64,000 nucleotides of DNA from Aspidiotus rigidus. Taxonomy: Eukaryota; Arthropoda; Insecta; Hemiptera; Diaspididae. Numbering within the stretch: position 1 is the stretch's first letter; each line of letters opens with the position of its first letter. The stretch lies in the NCBI GenBank assembly GCA_035079385.1, contig JAVHKY010000024.1, positions 2,294,001 through 2,358,000 on the forward strand, given 5' to 3'. Both the position numbers and the translations under genes were made by a program. Of this stretch, positions 1 through 9,759 are shown piece by piece. The notes under the pieces were generated by a model, which saw only the letters and a program-made list of their open reading frames with translations, had not been told where the DNA came from and ran no database searches.

Positions 1-661
1 TCTCTTTCCTACGAAATCTTCGAACCTTTGACACGGGGAGCTTCCCAACATGGTCTGAAATTAGTGTGACTGGTTGGTTATCTATCCACATAACAATTGT
101 TATAGGAATCTTCTTGAAAACCGCCATTCGTTCAAATGTTGTTCCTCGTTTGGCCTTACTTCTGATAGCCTTCTTTGGGAGACGGTTGTTAGGAACTCGA
201 TCTGTACGTAATGTGCCGACTGAATGGATTCCATGACGTGCTAAAAAATGAACAAGAGGCAGACTACTGAACCAATTATCGAAAAAAATACGATGATTCT
301 TGTGACGAGGCACCTTGCGAACCATTCGAATTACAGAATTACTACTAGCACCTAGGTCTGGTTCATCAGCTAATCTGAATCTACTTTCATTCTCTTGTCC
401 GGAGTACACTTCTGAGTTATAAATAAATCCGTCTGTCCCACTCATCATGAATAACTTGAAACCCCACTTATGTGTTTTTTTGGGATTGTACTGTCGTAAG
501 GTACTTTTCATTTTTGTTGCGCAAATATTTTCGTCCACTGATAGATCTCGCGGATGAGGTATGGCAGCTGAAACTCTATTGAATTGATCGATGATGGTTC
601 TTACTTTATAAAGGCGGTCAAAATTTGGATCCGTACAATTATTTTTACCTGAATTCTTTTC
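1..661 (-). pseudogene. piggyBac-type transposase fragment, cut by the window edge
   Basis: The minus strand is open from 661 to the window edge. It encodes the core of a piggyBac (DDE_Tnp_1_7) transposase, which cuts and pastes DNA at TTAA sites. I see SVDE, where the first catalytic Asp falls, then KTHKWGFKLFMMSGTDGF, and FFDNWFSSLPL, where the second catalytic Asp falls. The third Asp would lie beyond base 1. An in-frame TGA at 662-664 separates this block from an acidic N-terminal stretch (DDDLEEYDEIDDND) read upstream to about 735, so the copy looks inactive unless an intron or sequencing error explains the stop. Family assignment is firm; the state of the copy is inferred. Confidence 0.85.
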
Positions 662-664
662 TCA

Positions 665-1190
665 AAATTCTTTGTTCTCTTCGTCATTATCATCTATTTC
701 ATCATATTCTTCCAGGTCGTCGTCTTGTTGTCGTTATTGTGACCATTCTGCATCACACGCGCAATAAAAATACACAATAAACCAGACGAGACGGCGCGCG
801 CCTCGCATGTATTGAGTTTTTATCCGTACGAGTCTGTTATATTTGCATTTGTAGATCCATTTACGTCCCTATAAATCCATTAACGGCATATAATGATTGC
901 CATTTACATAAAAAAAAAATTTATAATTTACGATGGAGAACTTTGTTCTTCTCTAAATACACATTTTATAATTGACTATTCTTTACTCACGTCAATTGAG
1001 GGCGGATTGTGTATTATTGAAGATCTTCTTTAAAAATGAATAATCATCTGGTTCTGCTTTCGTGAGTCCTTTTTGTCTCCTGATGGACGCTTAAGAAGAA
1101 ATACTGAACAATTGAGAAGGAACAACAGTAGATTGAGAAATGCCCAAATCCATATTCACATCCGCAGTCACATCCATGGGAGGCAATGGC
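665..1190. other. Spacer without recognised gene
   Basis: Apart from the acidic N-terminal piece of the piggyBac ORF (about 665-735, minus), I see no gene here. The sequence is moderately AT-rich. No terminal repeat that would close the piggyBac element was found. Confidence 0.4.
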
Positions 1191-2127
1191 TCAACAGAGA
1201 GAGGCTGAGAATTGAGAGGAGTAGTATGGGAAAGAAGAGAAATGGAATAGCAAGAGTCTGAAGGAGCAACGAAGTTGAGTAAAAGAATTAAGATCAGGAG
1301 CAGAAGAACTGACATTATTCAAATAAGAGGCAAAAGCATTGAAGCAGCCAAGAAAGGAAGAAGGTAGGCCTCTCAAACGCTCAGCCTCAATTTTGAGAGC
1401 AGATAAAGACTTATCATTCATGAAAGAAACGTTCTCCTCATGAGTACGAGTCGACATTAAAATTCCAAAGGTTTGACACGTACGTTTCCTATTATTACTA
1501 AAATGAAGACTTGCTAGTGCGATTCCCTGGTCCACTCTAGATGTTCCTATTTGACCAGGAGATGGCAGGTCCTGCATTAGTCTTGCCCGTTGCTGGTGTC
1601 GAGTCGGCCACCTTCTTTATATCCGTAACTATCTTGTCGACTTTCTTATCTAATGAGGTGACAATGCAGGTAAGATTTGCCATCTGTGTACTCAGTGTTC
1701 CGATGTCGTTTCGAAGTTGCCGAACTAGATCGTCGTCTACCTTCGGCAATCCTACCCTGGTGACTGCTGGTGCAACTCAGAGCACAAGGTCCTCCCTGTC
1801 GATTGTCCTACGCGGAACAGGCTCCTCCACATCAGAGCCTACACCGCCGCAGCGACATCCTCTATTCCCTGCCCTAGGACCTCGCTTTCCATCAGTACCG
1901 CGTGAAGTAGCAGTCTTGGACCTTGTACGGTACGTAGACAAGCTATACTCCTGCACTACAGGAACTGGGATTCCAGTGCGTGTTCCCCCTTGTACACCGC
2001 TTGTGCTTGGAACCTGGCTTGCAACATCCTGAGTCTGAACAAATGACTCACTAACGAATGACGTAGAGTCGACGCTCATCTGGTCATAATACTCGTTTGC
2101 GATATCTTGTTCCTTGTTACCTGCCAT
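1191..2127 (-). pseudogene. Broken retroelement-like ORF (coiled coil, gag/ORF1-like)
   Basis: An ATG at 2125-2127 opens a frame beginning MAGNKEQD that continues as Ser/Thr/Arg-rich sequence to an in-frame TGA at 1774-1776. The same frame then resumes with a predicted coiled coil (LRNDIGTLSTQMANLTCIV, then heptads to IKKV) and ends with TAG near 1538. A third block in another frame (1191-1577) carries KIEAERLRGLPSSFLGCFNA. One stop and one frameshift therefore break a protein of roughly 300 residues. A basic, coiled-coil protein without enzyme motifs fits ORF1/gag proteins of retroelements, but I do not recognise the family. It could instead be an exon-containing gene. Confidence 0.35.
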
Positions 2128-2857
2128 CTTTATCAACAGCCCAACGTATCTTGACAAACAAATTATCAAGTAGAGTAATCGTTCTGATAAAAATCTTACT
2201 ACCTTAAACACCAATCTGAGCACCCGGACGTGGAACGGCTTAAACATAAATAATGTCCACACACTAACAGAAATTTTGTTTGTTACTGAATATATTCGAG
2301 GTATTTGGTAGTCTCTTTTCAATGAGATTGCTTCAACGCTATTAGCAATTAGTAATTCAAAGGTGAGGAACAATTTTTCTCGACCTTGGACTCATCCAAA
2401 ACGTCACTGATAAGAATCCACTGCGCGCTGGTATCATTTTCTACATTCTGGCCTTGTATAGAGTAGGCCGTGACTGTCCTCAACTGACATTACAGCTCAG
2501 CTCAAAAAAACGATCCCCCAAGAATACAAAATTATGCAGACTTGCACAAGGTATGCAAACTACTTCTTGAAATAACATCAATTTAAGAATAATTTTCATC
2601 AATTTTCGCAGTTCTTTTCACTACTAGTGTCCCGTGGGTCTTAGGGGCTTTCTCATGTCCTTGACTATCGGCTCGCTCCGGTACCTTTGCCATCGTGACC
2701 GGTTTCTTTAGTTGTCGTCAAGTAATTTCTTGTCTGCTGATTGACACTTTGGTTTTTTCTTTCTTGAAAGGTGATGTTTGTGAATCAAAGACTTCTACGA
2801 TCCCTGTGTTTGCCTTCATAATCTGAAAAAATCAAATAAATGGCAAAAGATGCTGTA

Positions 2858-3103
2858 TTTAGGAATGTTTCTTAGTGTCTCACAAATGGAAAAGTTGAAA
2901 TAAATAAAAATAAGTTTGAGAAATCACATGCTTGAGTTGGATAGGACGGCGTTGAGTGCGCGGTCTGCGACCACGAAGACGTGGATGGTGTTGCCGGCAG
3001 GCACAAGGACGTAGAGGACCTCCAGGATATTAAGTGGCCGGAGGACGACCCCTGTGTTCGCCTTCTAAATCTAAAAAAATCAAGAAAATGACAAAAAACG
3101 CTT
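2858..3103 (+). repeat. Direct repeat unit 1 of 3
   Basis: A unit of about 240 bp that recurs at 3104-3330 and, in part, at 4083-4275. The shared core includes GTGGATGGTGTTGCCGGCAG, followed by a block ending CGACCCC(T/C)GT(G/C)TTCG. The first two copies are adjacent head to tail. Confidence 0.8.
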
Positions 3104-3330
3104 TATTTAGGAATGTTTCTTGGTGTCTCAGAAATGGAAAAGTTGAAATGAATAAGAATAAGTTTAAGAAAATACATGCTTGAGTTGAATAGGAAGGCAA
3201 GAAGTGCGCCTCCTGCGACTACGACGACGTGGATGGTGTTGCCGGCAGGCACAAGGACGTGGAGGGCCTCTAGGATGTTGAGTGGCTGGAGGACGACCCC
3301 CGTCTTCGCAAGAAACATGGAGAAATACTC
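3104..3330 (+). repeat. Direct repeat unit 2 of 3
   Basis: Second copy, directly after unit 1. It shares the opening block (GGAATGTTTCTTGGTGTCTC) and the GC-rich core. A LINE fragment begins at its right edge. Confidence 0.8.
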
Positions 3331-3650
3331 CTCCATAAAAATGGAAATTGAAGAAAAGAGGGTAGAACTAAGAAGAAACATTTTAAAAGCCAAAACAGCA
3401 AAGTGGAGAGAATTTACTGGTCTTTCCCATCCCTGGGGAAGACCATATAAGCTCATGGTCAAGGGACGAGGGCGCTCCGGAATACACCCACATCTGAAGA
3501 AGGTGGTTGGGAGTGTAACGAGAACGACTGAGGCGGCTGAACTGTACCTTCTACGAACAAAATTTCCAACTGTAGCTCCTGCCATAAATGCAACAACAGA
3601 AATGGACTTTGATGAATGGAAAATACACAATTTTTCTCTAATCGCAAATT
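3331..3650 (+). pseudogene. Non-LTR retrotransposon (LINE) fragment, linker before RT
   Basis: The plus strand reads AKTAKWREFTGLSHPWGRPY followed by KLMVKGR. The W-x-x-F ... PWGRPYK block is the hallmark of the linker between endonuclease and reverse transcriptase in R1/Jockey-type LINE proteins. The open frame is 3176-3712, but the N-terminal part overlaps the direct repeat and is probably not coding. No RT catalytic motif follows, so this is a truncated scrap. Confidence 0.6.
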
Positions 3651-4082
3651 TTAAGGAGCTTCTCTCCAAAATTTTATTTTTGCATCAACTCATCAGGCCT
3701 GGATTACATTAGCTGCCAGGGGCAAGAATGGCAATTTCACAATTTTTTTTCAATTCTTTGAAATTTTTCATTTGTTTTATTTATTAGCCGCTTTAGGGGT
3801 CGGCCTCTTGCATAATCCAGGCCTGAATTACTACCATATCAATCAACGTTCATGGTTCTTATCACTTTTTGCAGTCCACCGGGAGCTTGGACGCGGTATG
3901 AGAAATTCAGGATGACTTGTCACGAAATGAAATTTAATGTGAAAGAAGGAAATTGCAAGCCGTCACAACCGGAAAAAGAATTATACTTACAGATTTAGAA
4001 CGAAAAGTAATGGTGTCCACCACCACATGACTAAAACGACCACGACTTCAACGAACAATCAAAATAGAACAGAGCCCCGCGA

Positions 4083-4275
4083 AAGCTGATTGAGTTGAGT
4101 AGGACGGCGTTGAGTGCGCGGTCTGCGACCACGAAGACGTGGATGGTGTTGCCGGCAGGCACAAGGACGTAGAGGACCTCCAGGATATTAAGTGGCTGGA
4201 GGACGACCCCTGTGTTCGCCTTCTAAATCTAAAAAAATCAAGAAAATGACAAAAAGACGCTGTATTTAGGAATGT
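4083..4275 (+). repeat. Direct repeat unit 3 of 3
   Basis: Third, shorter copy, separated from unit 2 by about 750 bp. The GC-rich core is nearly identical to unit 1. The opening block is absent, and the right end returns to the GGAATGTT motif before diverging. Confidence 0.75.
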
Positions 4276-4643
4276 TGACATGTTTCATGTCTCTTACCCT
4301 GATTTCAAAATTTGCGTGCGTGCGTGCAGATGACCTTGGGACTTGAGTAGTAAAACTCTTTTTCGCCTCAACTTGTTCGTCGTGTCGTTGACTAATAATT
4401 CTGAAACAATAGCATGATTTCAAACAATTAATTACAGGCAAACAAGAACAGTCGAGTCGTTCGGTTAAATGAAAAAAAAATTATCTAGAATTTATAATCA
4501 TCGATGATATGACACTCACTTCATCAATTTTTTTGCCAACGTCGTACGAAATTGTTTTTTATAAATTCTTTCCCGACATTTATTCTCTCCCCTCGACCAT
4601 ATTGGACGTACACATTGACTTCAAAAAACTGAAATATAATAAT

Positions 4644-5810
4644 TAGAGCAAGGAATCCTCGGCATTTATAACTTTGTTCGAGAAGCAACTAGAGAAGTGC
4701 TGATAAGAAATGAGTACGAATCAGGGGAGGGAGGGGCTGTAGTTAAATTTTTATTTTGCCGAAAAGTGCCGAAAGTGGCTATAAGAGCCGAAAATGCGAA
4801 TAAATGCCGAAAACGGGTCAAAAGGTTAAAAATTGCAGAAAATGGGAAGGAAGAGGAAACAGAGAATAATGAACGAGAAAAAAAATTGAACTTTATTAGA
4901 TGAAATGATGGAGATTCTCTCACGTTACGTGTATCGCACACGGTGTTCACCGTATTTGTGAGAAGATAAGAGAAACCTTTTCCGATATCAATCATCTCAT
5001 CAGCTGGTCACGTAAAATTTTACTGAAGTGCCCCTCTCGTATACTTCTGTATAAAGAGAAGGTTAATTGCGCCCTCCCACCTGATGTCGTGATCACTCGA
5101 TGGGGGACGTGGATCAAAGCAGCAATTTTTTTTGCGAATATATTTGAAAAGTTCTCTGATTTCGTTTCCGAACTACCTGCGGATTCTCAACATGTAGTGA
5201 AATTACAGACGCTTATTCGGGAAAAGAAGAACTTACCTGTCGACTTGGCGTTCATAAAATCATACTGTACTTACTTTCCTGAGGCCCTCAATAATTTAGA
5301 AACTCGTGGTCTTTCACTACATGCGCAGGTGAACATTATTGAGCATTTGCGTATGCAAATAGCGAACATTCCAGGGCAAAGAGGTGCACAATTGAGAAAG
5401 AAAAGCGACGAGGTGTTCGCAAAAAATGAAGGGTTCCTCGCGCTACAAGACTTGAGTTATGCATTGACTAACGAGAACACTCACTCAGACATCTCACTAG
5501 ATCCCAGCATTTTAAGTGCGTACACGAATGCTCCGCTAGTATCCGTCGATGTAGAAAGATCTTTCTCGGAATATAAATACTTGCTGAGCGATCGTCGCCA
5601 GAGTTTCACACAAGATAACATTGAAAAACATCTTATAGTTATGCACAACTCAAAATTTCTGTAATCAATCATAATTTATATAAATTTATAATTTTATGCG
5701 GAATAAACTTTTTTTTTTTGAGCATTTTTTTGTAACTGCCGGATAATGCCGAAAATTTGATTTTCAGAGCCGAAAAGAGTCTCTATTAATGCCGAAAATT
5801 CCTTGCTCTA
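4644..5810 (+). mobile_element. Small hAT element with terminal and subterminal repeats
   Basis: The ends are inverted: TAGAGCAAGGAAT at 4644 and its complement ending at 5810, both continuing with CTCGGCAT or TTCGGCAT. The motif GCCGAAAA (or close variants) recurs inside both ends (about 4757-4815 and 5738-5800), as expected of hAT subterminal transposase-binding sites. TAGAG-type tips are usual for hAT. Flanking 8-bp sequences do not match, so the target duplication has decayed or my boundary is slightly off. At 1.17 kb it is too short for a full transposase. Confidence 0.75.
4906..5664 (+). pseudogene. hAT transposase, C-terminal part only
   Basis: The frame is open from just after a TGA at 4903-4905 to TAA at 5662-5664, about 252 codons. 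It reads RFSHVTCIAHGVHRICEKIR, then KILLKCPSRI, then VVITRWGTWIKA, and ends with the hAT dimerisation region (PLVSVDVERSFSEYKYLLSD, then NIEKHLIVMHN). hAT transposases are usually 600 residues or more, so the N-terminal BED finger and first catalytic Asp are missing. The copy is a truncated relic inside its own terminal repeats and would need a transposase in trans to move. Confidence 0.8.
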
Positions 5811-6600
5811 CTCATTAATCAAGAAATTGGAAAATAAAAGTGTTGATTATTGATTTTTTTGTAAAGGAAAGTTGATATATGAGTTACACAAGCCATATCA
5901 GGCATTCAGCCCACTTCATTACATCTTGAGGTGGGGGCAGAGTGTTTTTATAATGTGATTAACCATGACGTGGAAATTCTTCGTCGTGGCTCATGAAAAC
6001 CAGGCCATGACGAGGAAATTCCTGGTCATGGCTTATAAAATCAGACGTTAGTGAGCATATTTTACTGGCTCAAAAAATGTGATATTAGTCATGAAAATTT
6101 TAGGAACGTGAAAATTTACCCATCAAATCCATCACAATGTGAGTACTATATATACCTACGAAGTACTTTCCTGAAAAATGTGTTTGTCAGATATTAAATT
6201 CCAGGAAATGGTTCTACAGATGAATAGTGCAGCGTCCACAATTTCGAGTCGGTTTCTTGGTCGTATGGATCCGTAAATATGCAGTAAAGTTAAATTCATG
6301 ACTATTCAGGTAATACATTACATGAAATTAAAACAACATTCAAACGCCTAGATTCAGTTTCTATGAGATTATCAAGATTTGGATCCTCAATGATTTTCAA
6401 TCTTCTCAATTGATTGTACGTAGATCAAAAATGCATTCGAGCACGTAATGCATATACAGAACGATTGACCACCCAGAATGGACGCATTTTACAAAAATTG
6501 GTGTACGACATACGATAGGAATGCTTCTAGATGAATTTTTTGTGAAAATATTTCATGGTATTTCTCAAAAAACGTTTCTGTTTTTTGATTTCATTTTTTA
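5811..6600. other. Spacer without recognised feature
   Basis: AT-rich sequence. One imperfect local duplication around CATGACG(T/A)GGAAATTC is visible (about 5965-6025). I see no gene. Confidence 0.3.
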
Positions 6601-6869
6601 CAATCTAGTCATTTTTTGATGGACTCAGGGTTGTCACTGTGTCGCCTTCAAAACACTTGAGAATTTCTACGTAGCGTTTTCTTTCTGCGAAATCCGATTG
6701 ATACAGAGGCTCTGTTTTCCTCTTCGACGAACTTTGAATGCTTTAAAGAGAAAAAAATGGTGTAATGTGGGTCTGAAATTTATATTTCTTGATAAAATTA
6801 AATTTCATCTTATCAGCAATTTGTTTTTTTTCATTTGTACTTCGAACTTCATGCATTTACTTACATCCG

Positions 6870-7275
6870 TCATGACAGATTCTTCTCACTCGCGGACTGA
6901 CCTTCTCTCGATTTTTTTCAAGTTGTCGATACAATATCGCTCTAGGAGATGTAGAATCATGCGACATGGTCTGGCGAAGCCGATAATTTTGCATTTTTAT
7001 ACCTTAAAGCTGCCTTTTCCCACGTTTCAGTTGTCTTCTTCTGCTTCTGCATCAATTTATATCGTTGTACTCGTTGAACTTCTAATTGACTCAGCTCGTG
7101 TCGACTCTTTCACTTCGTTCAATTACTGCCAGACTTTGCTGTCAAGTGCTGATGGTGATCTTTTCTGACTAACCTTGCCTGGTCAGACTTTTTGTACATT
7201 TCCGCTTTTGTGGTCAGCCATTTGATGATGTCGTCCTTCAAGAACTTATCGGAGTTTCGAAAGAGATGACATCTG
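6870..7275 (-). other. Coding-like islands, possible exons of an unidentified gene
   Basis: On the minus strand, a segment starting after an acceptor-like AG near 7276 reads NSDKFLKDDIIKWLTTKAEM. A second reads QRVQRYKLMQKQKKTTETW, and a third after a pyrimidine-rich AG reads AILYRQLEKNREKVSPRVRR and ends at GAT|GTAAGT. Plausible splice sites join them in phase (2/1, 2/1). The composition is charged and helical. I recognise no family, and one proposed acceptor has a poor pyrimidine tract, so this may be a chance reading or a decayed gene. Confidence 0.25.
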
Positions 7276-8141
7276 AAATTTGGCAGACATGAAAATTATG
7301 TACATCATTATTATACACATGGAAGAGTCAATGATTTGGTCGAGATAACTTTGAAATTTATTGTGAAAGGTATTTCTAGAACACCGATGAGTTCAACGGG
7401 GTTTTTCATATTTTATTATTTCGTAAATTGTTGCAGAATGTAATGAAGATTGATGAATTTTGATAAGTATCTACCTACTTTTATCTTCATACATTTTTTT
7501 TTTTAAATGCAAGCATAAATTGAAAAATTCAGAAAAATGACAATATGTATCCAAATTGAAAAATAAAAAGAAAAAAAAATGAAATCAGCATTGATAATAT
7601 ATTTCAAGGACACCTGCAAGTTTAAAAAAATTACCGGTGGGGGGCGAAATATGGGGGCTCCGGCTCCGTTTCCTTTCGATGACAGTTTAGATATCGTACA
7701 GCGGTTCCTTTTGATTAACGGGTCCATAGCTATAGAGAGATGCGAATACCTTCAACAATGACTTGTTCTTCTGAGTCTTTCTTTTACGTGTCAGTGAAGA
7801 ATGCGGGGGCTCTGGATTTCCGAGATTTTGCGTTCGACTCGCGGGAGTCTCACAGCACTGGATAGTGTCTCGCCTCAGGGCGATTGGCTGAGGCTGGCAA
7901 CGGATTGTCAGCCATGTTCCACATTGTAGCGATGGACGGTGCAGTTACCAGGGGTAGTTCTGGGCAGTCCTCTTTGAGAACATCATTGATATCCTCCTCA
8001 CGAGTGAAATCTTTTTTAACATCGTTTGTTGATGAAGTTAAATTTCTAGATAAGAAATCTTTACGGTCGAATCAGAGGATTATCAACTTCTCCGTTAAAA
8101 AAAATTCTTACAAGATTTTTTGATGGTATCACTCTTCAAAA

Positions 8142-8147
8142 TTTATT
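8142..8147 (-). terminator. Possible polyadenylation signal of the receptor gene
   Basis: The plus strand TTTATT reads AATAAA on the minus strand, about 490 bp downstream of the proposed stop codon of the LDL-receptor-family gene. Context alone supports it. Confidence 0.3.
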
Positions 8148-8636
8148 CAACTCACGCTCTGTCTCGTTTTCATGAACTTCTCTATGACTTGATCCGAGCA
8201 TACCATACAATCCTTCCCTACAAATCCTATTTACAATGCTATAACAATATCATACATACTTTTATACAAATTAACACAAAAATAAAAAATTGAAAATCCT
8301 TAAAACGAAGCCTTAGATTAAATAACAAAATAATATAAAACGAAGATTTCTTCACTCTGAAGAGGTCTGACTCCACATCCTCCTCTCGGTTTTGGTTAGA
8401 CATTCCCATTCTTCGTTCGAAACCTGTCAATTAAATTTTAATAAAAAAATTAGAAACTGATCGGAGTCGACTTCGCGTATTGGAAGTAAATTTGGAAAGG
8501 TATTCAAAAATTAAGTAACGATTGTAAATTATTGAAAATTTAATTGATTTTTTGTTCTCTTTCGAAGAAGGTGATCTTCAATACCCTCCTGAACACATTT
8601 TGCTCTTACCTTCTCGGCTATCGTCTTCCTGTTACC

Positions 8637-8667
8637 TCATCCTAGTCCGAAAACGTTTGGACGAAAC
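8637..8667 (-). CDS. LDLR-family receptor, terminal coding exon
   Basis: An acceptor (GATTACCAG) precedes this exon. Joined to the two bases left by the previous exon it reads R-FRPNVFGLG and then TGA at 8637-8639. It ends a cytoplasmic tail of about 23 residues with no NPxY internalisation motif, unlike most LDLR-family tails. A similar acceptor plus GGTTTCG start occurs at about 8417, reading FRTKNGNV-stop in the same phase, so alternative or duplicated last exons are possible. Confidence 0.5.
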
Positions 8668-8996
8668 CTGGTAATCAAATTTAGAGCATATAAATTAGCA
8701 ACCTGTTGAATTATGTGAGAAATTCATTACACCAAGATATTATTACAGTTGAAGCGTAACAAAATGGACTTTTAATTGGTCAGGTAGAAGACCATCTTTG
8801 TGTATTTTTGGCAATAGTTGTCAATTATTTCAGTCGATGTCAATTCATTGTCGTGTGGTTCTAAGTTCTATTTCCAGCACTTCTTGAAGAAAACTGACAA
8901 TTTTTGTACAATATTTTTCCTATTCATTTGTACCTATAGAGGACTTTGCGTATGGAAGCGTAGCGATACTCTATATTGACTAGCTTAGTAACTCAC

Positions 8997-9283
8997 CTTA
9001 TCCAGAAATTATTGACTAGTTCCAAAAAGTTTCCGCGGGCCACCATGAGTCCGAACAACGAGACGAGTAGGAGGACTAAGATGATGCCAAGTGCCCTCGA
9101 ACCTCTCTGAGGGGTTTCAGTATTTTTGGACGCAGACTGCCTCGTTTTAGTCGAAGTTCGGTCTCCGGGTCCTGGGCTCGTATTGAACCCGACGAACTTC
9201 GAACCTGCTCTGGAGGTTGTCTTTGATACCTTCTGGCAGGACGTGCCGTTCAGAAGTATTTCACCTTCCGCGCAGGTGCATTT
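8997..9283 (-). CDS. LDLR-family receptor, exon with EGF end, linker and TM helix
   Basis: The exon lies between CTTTCAG and AAG|GTGAGT. It opens with KCTCAEGEILLNGTSC, which completes the EGF module begun in the 16319-16479 exon. A Ser/Thr-rich linker of about 45 residues follows, typical of O-glycosylated stems in LDL-receptor relatives. Next comes one membrane helix, LGIILVLLLVSLFGLMV, and then RGNFLELVNNFW on the cytoplasmic side. The EGF-stem-TM order marks the C-terminus of an LDLR/LRP/vitellogenin-receptor type protein, which binds ligands at the cell surface and carries them into endosomes. Confidence 0.85.
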
Positions 9284-9759
9284 CTGAAAGAAGAAAAGAA
9301 TGAATACATGATAGTTAGGGCAGTTTTGGGAAATTTCTTAGAAAGTTATCGGTACAGAGATCCAACCAAGTGTGATAGCGATTGTAAAGGATTTTATGAA
9401 GTACTCCGGAGAGAGGGGTGAAATCGGGTACTAGACAAGAGACACCCAGTTAATCTCTTCCCCCTTAAAAAAAATTCCACAGAAATAGCCTCTACTCCTT
9501 TCGAAGAAGAAGGGAGAGTATTATGAACTACCTACTGACTATAATTTCAAAATCCTGAAACCTATGTAAACAAAACTCGCAGCTCGCGGGGTTTTTTTCA
9601 TCGACCGCCTTACTTGAAGCGAGTAGGAGACCCGTTTCATGATTGGTTTTTCGATTTCGACAGTTCGTAATCGAAATTTCTCCTAATCCTTCCCTTTCCC
9701 CGGCATCCTTAGTACAATGGTCTCCAGATGTATTAGTAAGTAAGGAGAATCAGATAGAA

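Noticed and set aside
4295..4635. Two minus-strand segments with splice-like ends (one reading VNVYVQYGRGERINVGKEF)
   Set aside because: The second ends in a stop just before its donor, its acceptor is only 11 bp from the hAT end, and no family was recognised.
5089..5097. Start of the hAT ORF at GTG 5,089
   Set aside because: Conserved hAT sequence continues in frame upstream to 4,906, so this is not the true start.
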